Positions 5,180 through 9,429 of a DNA stretch of 9,429 bases are shown in pieces. Where the stretch lies: NCBI GenBank assembly GCA_903872255.1, contig CAIQJW010000194.1:1-9429 (forward strand). The letters run 5' to 3'. The notes beneath the pieces were generated by a model. It was not told where the DNA came from. It ran no database searches and saw only the letters and a list, made by a program, of their open reading frames with translations. Source of the stretch: an uncultured delta proteobacterium. GTDB lineage: Bacteria > Desulfobacterota > Syntrophorhabdia > Syntrophorhabdales > Syntrophorhabdaceae. The translations under genes and the position numbers were made by a program. How positions within the stretch are numbered: the stretch's first letter is position 1; the number at the start of each line of letters is the position of its first letter.

Positions 5180-6814
5180 TTAGCCGCCCAATATCTCTTT
5201 CAGATCCTGGTCCGGCGTTGTGATCGGTTTAATGTTGTATTTTTCCACGAGCACGTTGAGAATGTTCGGGGTCACGAACGCGGGCAGTGTAGGCCCCAGC
5301 CGGATATTCTTGATCCCGAGATGGAGCAGCGTAAGGAGTATTGCCACGGCCTTCTGCTCATACCAGGACAAAACCATCGACAACGGCAGTTCGTTGACGC
5401 CTACATTGAATGCGTTGGCAAGTGCAACTGCGATCTGGATGGCAGAATAGGCATCGTTGCATTGCCCCACATCGATAAGACGCGGAATCCCGCCGATATC
5501 GCCTAGTTTCTGGTCAAAGAAACGGAATTTGCCGCATGCGAGCGTAAGGACGATACAATCTTGGGGAACCTTTTCAACGAATTCCGTATAATAGTTCCTT
5601 CCCGGGTTAGCGCCGTCACAGCCCGCAACGAGGAAGAAATGCCGGATCTTGCCCGCTTTTACAGCATCGATGACCTTGTCGGCAACGCTCATTATTGTAT
5701 TGCGGGCGAAACCCACCATGACCGAACCCGCCTCGGAGTCTGCGGTAAAACCGTCAAGGTTGAGCGCCCTGTCTATTGCAGGCTTAAAGTCTCCATCAAC
5801 AATGTGTTTTACTCCCGGCCAGGCCACGGGGCCCACTGTAAAGATATTTTCCTTGTATGAATCGAGCGGTCTCTGGATACAGTTGGTCGTCATGACGATC
5901 GACCCCGGAAATGCCGCGAATTCCTTGTGCTGGTTTTGCCAGGCAGTCCCGTAATGACCATAGAAATGTGTGTATTTCTTGAGATTGGGATAGGCGTGTG
6001 TCGGCAGCATCTCGCCGTGCGTGTAAACATAGATTCCCTTGCCTTCGGTCTGCTTGAGGATGTCCTCCAGATCTTTGAGATCGTGTCCCGAAACGAGGAT
6101 GGCTTTCCCTTTTTTGACTCCGCGCGGCACTTCGGTAGGGACCGGATGGCCGTACGTTTCCGTATTTGCGGCATCGAGAAGCTCCATTGCCTTCAAATTG
6201 ATCTCACCGCATTTCAATACAAGCCCGAGCCATTCATTGAGGCTGAGTTTGTTTTTACAAACCTCGGACAGCGCCTCGTATATGAAACTGTAGACCGCAT
6301 CATCTTCCTTATGCAGCAGGGCCGCATGGTAGGCATAGGCCGCCACGCCGCGTATTCCGAAGATGAGGGTGTGCATCAGGGAGGCAATATCAGGATTTTC
6401 ATTCTTCACAACCTGGAACCCAACCGCCTCACCCTGTTTTACAAGCCCTTCGGGGGTTGTATCGGGTTTTGTAGGGCCCTTGCCGCCGGGAAGCGTGGTA
6501 TTTCCCCCCTTTGCCGCGATAGCATCAATAAGGAGGTCACGCTTGACTGCAACAAGGGAAAGCATCATTGCCAGTCGTTCAGCATCAAAATCGACATTGG
6601 TCAGCATATGAAACAGCGCTTCGATCGTGAGCAAGTTGGTTTCTCTATCAGTTTTTATCCCGTGTTTGAGGCCTTCCCGGGCAAAGAAAGACAGTTCGGA
6701 AACCATGTATACCAGGAGATCCTGAAGCGCCGCAACGTTGGGCTGTTTCCCGCAAACACCCACCTGCGTGCACCCCGTTCCTTTTGCCGTCTGCTCGCAT
6801 TGATAACAAAACAT
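5180..6814 (-). CDS. hcp: Hybrid-cluster protein (Hcp, hydroxylamine reductase), class I type
   Basis: This 544-residue protein is a full-length Hcp. The N-terminal motif is Cys3, Cys6, Cys15 and Cys21 (CX2CX8CX5C), the spacing of class I (Desulfovibrio-type) proteins, and the helical insert missing from the short class III forms is present. All ligands expected for the hybrid 4Fe-2S-2O cluster can be seen: His244, Glu268, Cys312, Cys399, Cys427, Cys452, Glu486 and Lys488 (in WYEQK). Family members reduce hydroxylamine in vitro and are thought to act mainly as nitric oxide reductases protecting anaerobes from nitrosative stress. The protein is cytoplasmic. The ATG at 6814 has a strong AAGGAGGG site. 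hcp is first in an operon with a ferredoxin and a cupin, behind an FNR/HcpR-like operator at 6882-6895. Confidence 0.97.
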   Translation of the reverse strand: MFCYQCEQTAKGTGCTQVGVCGKQPNVAALQDLLVYMVSELSFFAREGLKHGIKTDRETNLLTIEALFHMLTNVDFDAERLAMMLSLVAVKRDLLIDAIAAKGGNTTLPGGKGPTKPDTTPEGLVKQGEAVGFQVVKNENPDIASLMHTLIFGIRGVAAYAYHAALLHKEDDAVYSFIYEALSEVCKNKLSLNEWLGLVLKCGEINLKAMELLDAANTETYGHPVPTEVPRGVKKGKAILVSGHDLKDLEDILKQTEGKGIYVYTHGEMLPTHAYPNLKKYTHFYGHYGTAWQNQHKEFAAFPGSIVMTTNCIQRPLDSYKENIFTVGPVAWPGVKHIVDGDFKPAIDRALNLDGFTADSEAGSVMVGFARNTIMSVADKVIDAVKAGKIRHFFLVAGCDGANPGRNYYTEFVEKVPQDCIVLTLACGKFRFFDQKLGDIGGIPRLIDVGQCNDAYSAIQIAVALANAFNVGVNELPLSMVLSWYEQKAVAILLTLLHLGIKNIRLGPTLPAFVTPNILNVLVEKYNIKPITTPDQDLKEILGG

Positions 6815-6854
6815 ATAACCCTCCTTAAAGTTTATCGTTCGAATTCATACATGA

Positions 6855-6860
6855 AATATA
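6855..6860 (-). promoter_or_regulatory. Predicted -10 element of the hcp promoter
   Basis: The minus strand reads TATATT within TTATATTTC. No good -35 hexamer lies 16-18 bp upstream (AATGCA at 17 bp), which suits an activator-dependent promoter. The predicted transcription start is near 6848, giving a leader of about 34 nt before the hcp ATG. Confidence 0.5.
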
Positions 6861-6881
6861 ACACAGGAAAAAATTACTGCA

Positions 6882-6895
6882 TTGACTTAAGTCAA
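6882..6895. promoter_or_regulatory. Perfect dyad TTGACTTAAGTCAA, FNR/HcpR-like operator of hcp
   Basis: This 14-bp perfect palindrome has the form TTGAC-N4-GTCAA, flanked by A/T. That is the architecture of CRP/FNR-family sites (FNR: TTGAT-N4-ATCAA). From memory it also agrees with sites proposed for HcpR, the regulator of hcp in Desulfovibrio and relatives. The dyad centre is about 40.5 bp upstream of the start predicted from the -10 at 6855-6860, where class II activators of this family bind. No regulator gene is present in the window. Confidence 0.65.
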
Positions 6896-6903
6896 AAAAA
6901 GAC

Positions 6904-6931
6904 CGTAAAGCGTAAGTCGTGAGGCGCAAGG
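6904..6931 (+). repeat. Heptamer array B, left arm (CGTAAAG, CGTAAGT and two diverged units)
   Basis: Four consecutive 7-bp units run CGTAAAG, CGTAAGT, then a CGTGAGG and a CGCAAGG. The CGTAA-to-CGTGAG order repeats that of array A. Bases 6911-6931 match the reverse complement of 6992-7012 at 17 of 21 positions, so the left arm and the terminator region form a larger imperfect inverted repeat separated by 60 bp. Confidence 0.7.
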
Positions 6932-6964
6932 AGTCACGAGAACCCTAAAAAAGCAGTAAATCAG

Positions 6965-7002
6965 ACAAAAAAATAAGGTGCAAAATCAAGCTTTTGCACC
7001 TT
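6965..7002 (-). terminator. Rho-independent terminator of the rpoZ operon
   Basis: Read on the minus strand, an 11-bp perfect stem (AAGGTGCAAAA at 7002-6992 pairing with 6985-6975) closes a 6-nt loop and is followed by ATTTTTTTG. It lies about 28 bp after the rpoZ stop codon and upstream of the hcp promoter, so it separates the housekeeping operon from hcp. Confidence 0.85.
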
Positions 7003-7028
7003 ACGACTTACGACTTACGTTTTACGTT
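7001..7028 (-). repeat. Heptamer array B, right arm (TTACGAC twice, TTACGTT twice)
   Basis: Four exact-period 7-bp units lie between the rpoZ stop codon (7030-7032) and the terminator stem. The pattern continues slightly degenerately to 7035, so the stop codon of rpoZ itself lies in a repeat-like unit. Orientation is opposite to the left arm at 6904-6931. Confidence 0.7.
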
Positions 7029-7029
7029 T

Positions 7030-7275
7030 TTACGGAGTAAACGTCGAAAGCTGTATGGGTATCTCTTTTTCTTTTGTCTCGAGGGATTCCTTCTTTTCGA
7101 AGTAAACTTGTTGCTCCGCGATCTCCCTTAAGGAGGTCACGATCTCTCTGTTTGTTGATTTTGTGAGAGGTTTGGCGCCTTTTATGAGTTGTTTTGAGCG
7201 ACGCGTGGCAAGGTGCACCAGTTCGAAGCGGTTTTCCACCATTTCCATGCAGTCTTCAACGGTTATTCGTGCCAT
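7030..7275 (-). CDS. rpoZ: RNA polymerase omega subunit
   Basis: This 81-residue protein begins MARITVEDCMEMVENRFELV and continues with HLATRRSKQL and a TNREIVTSLREIA segment, which together are diagnostic of omega. The subunit binds beta-prime, helps assemble RNA polymerase and in many bacteria contributes to the ppGpp site. The length is normal. The ATG at 7275 has AAGGAG upstream, lying inside the end of gmk; the two genes overlap by 20 bp (7256-7275), so translation is probably coupled. The gmk-rpoZ pair is a common arrangement in proteobacteria. It is the last gene of the operon, followed by heptamer repeats and the terminator. Confidence 0.95.
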   Translation of the reverse strand: MARITVEDCMEMVENRFELVHLATRRSKQLIKGAKPLTKSTNREIVTSLREIAEQQVYFEKKESLETKEKEIPIQLSTFTP

Positions 7276-7840
7276 TTTTCTGTCTCCTTATGTCTTCGAT
7301 GGCTTTTCGGAACGCGGTGTACGCTCTTCCCAAATCATCGTTCAAAACAGTATACCCGAATTGTCCTTTGAGTGCAATTTCTTCTTCGACACGTTTCATT
7401 CTCGTCTCTATGTCTTTTTCGCCCCGAAGGGATAAACGATTTTTCAATTCTGCTACGGACGGGGGTTCGATAAATATAAGGTGGGACCGAGGACACTGAC
7501 CCTTAATACTGAGGGCTCCTTTCACATCGATATCTAGAATTATGTCTCTTCCTTTTCCAAGGATCGACATGATCTCCGCCCGGGGTGTTCCATAGAAATT
7601 ACCGTGAACATTCTCCCATTCCAGGAAATATCCCTTTTCGGCCAGGTCCTTAAAAGATCGTTCGTCCGTAAAATAATAATCCATCCCTTCTTCTTCATGC
7701 GGTCTTTGCTTCCTGGTTGTGTACGAGACAGAGAATCCGCTCTGTGTGTCTTCCTTGAGAAAACGGTCGATGAGGGTCGATTTTCCGACACCGGACGGCC
7801 CCGAAACAACGATAAGCACCCCTTTTTCCGTTTCGTTCAC
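7256..7840 (-). CDS. gmk: Guanylate kinase
   Basis: This enzyme converts GMP and ATP to GDP and ADP in the cytoplasm. The P-loop GPSGVGKST is close to the N-terminus. It is followed by SVSYTTRKQRPHEEEGMDYYF (GMP-binding region, given here without a break of motif), the FLEW-VHGNFYGT segment, LDIDVKGA and a C-terminal RM-R-EEEI lid region. I prefer the GTG at 7840 (194 residues) because GGAG lies 6 nt upstream. The frame is also open to a TTG at 7852 (198 residues), but that has no clear ribosome-binding site. The gene follows yicC by about 25 bp and overlaps rpoZ by 20 bp. Key motifs and length are normal. Confidence 0.94.
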   Translation of the reverse strand: MNETEKGVLIVVSGPSGVGKSTLIDRFLKEDTQSGFSVSYTTRKQRPHEEEGMDYYFTDERSFKDLAEKGYFLEWENVHGNFYGTPRAEIMSILGKGRDIILDIDVKGALSIKGQCPRSHLIFIEPPSVAELKNRLSLRGEKDIETRMKRVEEEIALKGQFGYTVLNDDLGRAYTAFRKAIEDIRRQKNGTNNR

Positions 7841-7865
7841 CTGCTGCTCCAACGCGTTTTAAGGC

Positions 7866-8735
7866 CTATTCGACATTTTGTACCTGTTCACGCATCTTCT
7901 CTATCTCAACTTTCATACGGATGACGCGCTCGTTGATATACAGGTCGTTTGACTTGCTGCCGATGGTATTCGTCTCACGGACCATCTCCTGTATTATAAA
8001 ATCGAGCTTCCGTCCGATTGCATCCGCCGACGACAGCGTGGTACGAAAATTACCGAGATGTCCCCGAAGGCGCACGATCTCTTCCGATATATCGAGCCGT
8101 TCCATGTAGATCGCCAATTCCTGCATGATCCGTGATTCGTCGATCTCAGCCGATTGCGTGACCTCGTTTATTTTGACCCGGAGTTTGTCCTCATGCGCCG
8201 TGATGACACCCGGCCATCCGGCCTCGATTTCGACGACCGTCGCGTCTATTATCTCCATACGCGCGGCCAGGTCTCCTGCGATATAATTGCCTTCCCGGAC
8301 CCGTTCCTCGTTGAGTGCGTCAAGGAGACTCGCGCATATTTCCGTCAGGATGCCCTCTGAAAGCGTGTGGTTCTCCTCGTAGACGAAAACATCCTTCAAT
8401 CCAAAGATGTTATCTACAGTCAGGTTTCCCGTGATCCCGTGCTTTTCCTTGAGGTCTCGCGCCATCGCCGCATATTGCTCGACGATGTTGTCGTTTATCC
8501 TCGGTATGGTTGCCTCCTCGATGGCCTTTTCCCATTTTACCGTTGCATCTATCTTACCTCTTTTGATATTCCTTTTTATGAGGTCCCTTAATTTTTGCTC
8601 GGCTGCGTAATCCTGCCGGGGAAGCCTTATATTCATTTCGAGGTACCGGCTGTTAAGCGAGCGGACCTCGCACACTATTTTTCCTTCGGGAAATTCTTTT
8701 TCGATCCTGGCAAATCCGGTCATACTGTTGGGCAT
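7866..8735 (-). CDS. yicC: YicC/YloC-family endoribonuclease
   Basis: This 289-residue protein starts MPNSMTGFAR, the near-invariant start of the family. It continues with CEVRSLNSRYLEMNIRLPR and ends in a segment with GRKLDFIIQEM, RETNTIGSK and a helical RMKVEIEKMREQVQN tail (DUF1732). E. coli YicC has been described as an endoribonuclease that acts in small-RNA turnover. The ATG at 8735 is chosen over an open upstream extension to 8807 because AAGGTGG sits just before it and the extension lies in the DUF4416 gene. It follows DUF4416 by 20 bp. The yicC-gmk-rpoZ order is frequent in anaerobic proteobacteria and Firmicutes; no remA/DUF370 gene lies between yicC and gmk here. Confidence 0.93.
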   Translation of the reverse strand: MPNSMTGFARIEKEFPEGKIVCEVRSLNSRYLEMNIRLPRQDYAAEQKLRDLIKRNIKRGKIDATVKWEKAIEEATIPRINDNIVEQYAAMARDLKEKHGITGNLTVDNIFGLKDVFVYEENHTLSEGILTEICASLLDALNEERVREGNYIAGDLAARMEIIDATVVEIEAGWPGVITAHEDKLRVKINEVTQSAEIDESRIMQELAIYMERLDISEEIVRLRGHLGNFRTTLSSADAIGRKLDFIIQEMVRETNTIGSKSNDLYINERVIRMKVEIEKMREQVQNVE

Positions 8736-8755
8736 AAATCCACCTTTATCGTTGC

Positions 8756-9295
8756 TTAAATGGTCTGTCGGGATTCCCGCAGACCGTACTTCAGGGATTC
8801 TCTCCATCTGTTGAACAGTAAGATATTTTCAGCCTCGGCATAGTCGGGATATGTCCACTGTATTGCGCGATACGAGCCGTTATTGAACATAAGGGTGAGA
8901 TCGGCGTGTATCCCCTTCCCGATATACAGCCGGTGCGCATAACCTTTTGTGGTTGCGAGTATAACATGTTCAAGGGCGATATATCCAGCATCTATGTTGA
9001 CTTTCCGTTTGCCCTCCCGGGCAAACCTGTCTTCTATATCATTTGTGGCCAGCTTAATGTCGGGAAGAATATCACGGTCGAAGAACGGGCCGAACAGAAC
9101 AAAACAGCGCTTGAGGCCCTTTCCCATTTCCGCATCATAGTATGTCGTATTGGTAAAAAGCTGAGGGACGGTTTGTTCCTCTATGGGGCCGATGAGTTCG
9201 GCAAGCTGCTTAAATACAGCATCGAGGGCAACGTCATCATGAAAGATCACGCTGGCAAATAGTTTTACCTGCTCGGGCCGTTTTATTTTTCCCAT
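8756..9295 (-). CDS. DUF4416 family protein
   Basis: This 179-residue protein fits DUF4416 in length and pattern. It has an N-terminal VKLFASVIF, a central FTNTTYYDAEMGKGLKR, then IDAGYIALEHVILATTK and GIHADLTLMF. The family has no established function. It is typical of Desulfobacterota, Nitrospirota and related anaerobes, which supports the taxonomic inference. No signal peptide or membrane segment is visible. The ATG at 9295 overlaps the end of the tlyA-like gene by 13 bp, and its nearest purine-rich site (AGGGAA) is rather far upstream, consistent with coupled translation. It sits between an rRNA methyltransferase and an RNA-processing enzyme, which hints at an RNA-related role, but this is context only. 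Confidence 0.88.
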   Translation of the reverse strand: MGKIKRPEQVKLFASVIFHDDVALDAVFKQLAELIGPIEEQTVPQLFTNTTYYDAEMGKGLKRCFVLFGPFFDRDILPDIKLATNDIEDRFAREGKRKVNIDAGYIALEHVILATTKGYAHRLYIGKGIHADLTLMFNNGSYRAIQWTYPDYAEAENILLFNRWRESLKYGLRESRQTI

Positions 9296-9429
9296 ATGAT
9301 CAAATATTCCCTGTTTTTCCGTTCTTTATCCCGGGGTGCTTCAATAATGTCGAGGGCCTTTAGACCGAGTCCTTCCCCGAATTCCCTGATATCCTTAACC
9401 ACAGCCCTGATGCGGTTATCGTCCTTCAC
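9283..9429 (-). CDS. tlyA: C-terminal end of a TlyA-like 16S/23S rRNA methyltransferase (partial)
   Basis: Only the last 48 codons are in the window; the gene continues beyond 9429. The visible part reads VKDDNRIRAVVKDIREFGE, then LGLKALDIIEAP and finally KNREYLIIWEK before TAA. This matches the C-terminus of TlyA-type enzymes (pattern VRD..H..V...I..F...LGL.V.G...SP..G..GN.E.L..L), which carry an S4 domain and an FtsJ-like fold and 2'-O-methylate rRNA cytidines. The usual SP.GP.GN reads AP.DKERKN here, so it is a slightly divergent copy. The stop overlaps the DUF4416 start by 13 bp. The call rests on a short segment. Confidence 0.7.
   Translation of the reverse strand: MKDDNRIRAVVKDIREFGEGLGLKALDIIEAPRDKERKNREYLIIWEK

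Noticed and set aside
5927..6922. Long open frame of 331 codons on the plus strand opposite hcp
   Set aside because: It lies antisense to a fully convincing hcp gene, has no ribosome-binding site or recognisable domain, and runs through the hcp promoter and operator. It is a shadow of codon bias.
8736..8807. N-terminal extension of the yicC reading frame
   Set aside because: The family start MPNSMTGFAR and a ribosome-binding site lie at 8735; the extra residues come from DUF4416 coding sequence in another frame.

Overview
The window looks like chromosomal DNA of an anaerobic Gram-negative bacterium, most likely a Desulfobacterota (former Deltaproteobacteria) lineage or possibly Nitrospirota. 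The evidence is a TlyA / DUF4416 / YicC / Gmk / RpoZ gene order, a class I-type hybrid-cluster protein (Hcp) next to a dicluster ferredoxin, and purine-rich Shine-Dalgarno sites before most genes. The taxonomic call is inference from gene content, not from a search.

Right side (about 7030-9429, all minus strand): a tightly packed housekeeping operon enters from beyond the window. Its order is the C-terminal end of a TlyA-like rRNA methyltransferase, a DUF4416 protein, the YicC/YloC endoribonuclease, guanylate kinase (gmk) and RNA polymerase omega (rpoZ). Genes overlap or nearly touch, and the operon ends at a strong rho-independent terminator at 6965-7002.

Centre-right (4189-6900, minus strand): an hcp operon encodes hybrid-cluster protein, an associated 4Fe-4S protein and a small cupin whose ATG overlaps the ferredoxin stop. 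A perfect TTGAC-N4-GTCAA dyad lies about 40 bp upstream of the predicted hcp start site. This is the geometry of an FNR/HcpR-family activator, so the operon is probably induced by nitrosative or redox stress. The regulator gene is not in the window.

Centre (2482-4175): a small acidic helical protein and a PF04020 four-helix membrane protein run on the plus strand. They converge on a secreted single-HKD phospholipase D-like protein on the minus strand. That gene diverges from a stand-alone CheY-like response regulator, and the two predicted promoters share one -35 region.

Left (430-2268, minus strand): a SagB/ThcOx-type nitroreductase-fold oxidoreductase is followed after 15 bp by a radical SAM protein with a CX4CX2C cluster motif.

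Far left (1-429): no gene. It holds a 305-bp MITE-like element with 41-bp perfect terminal inverted repeats, two diverged 42-bp tandem units and a heptamer array. Related 7-bp-period arrays (CGTAARN-like) recur at 3741-3761, 6904-6931 and 7001-7028, all between genes, so they look like a dispersed repeat family. I found no defence system, CRISPR array, transposase, tRNA or rRNA. The most interesting material is the repeat families, the hcp operator and operon, and the SagB/radical SAM pair.
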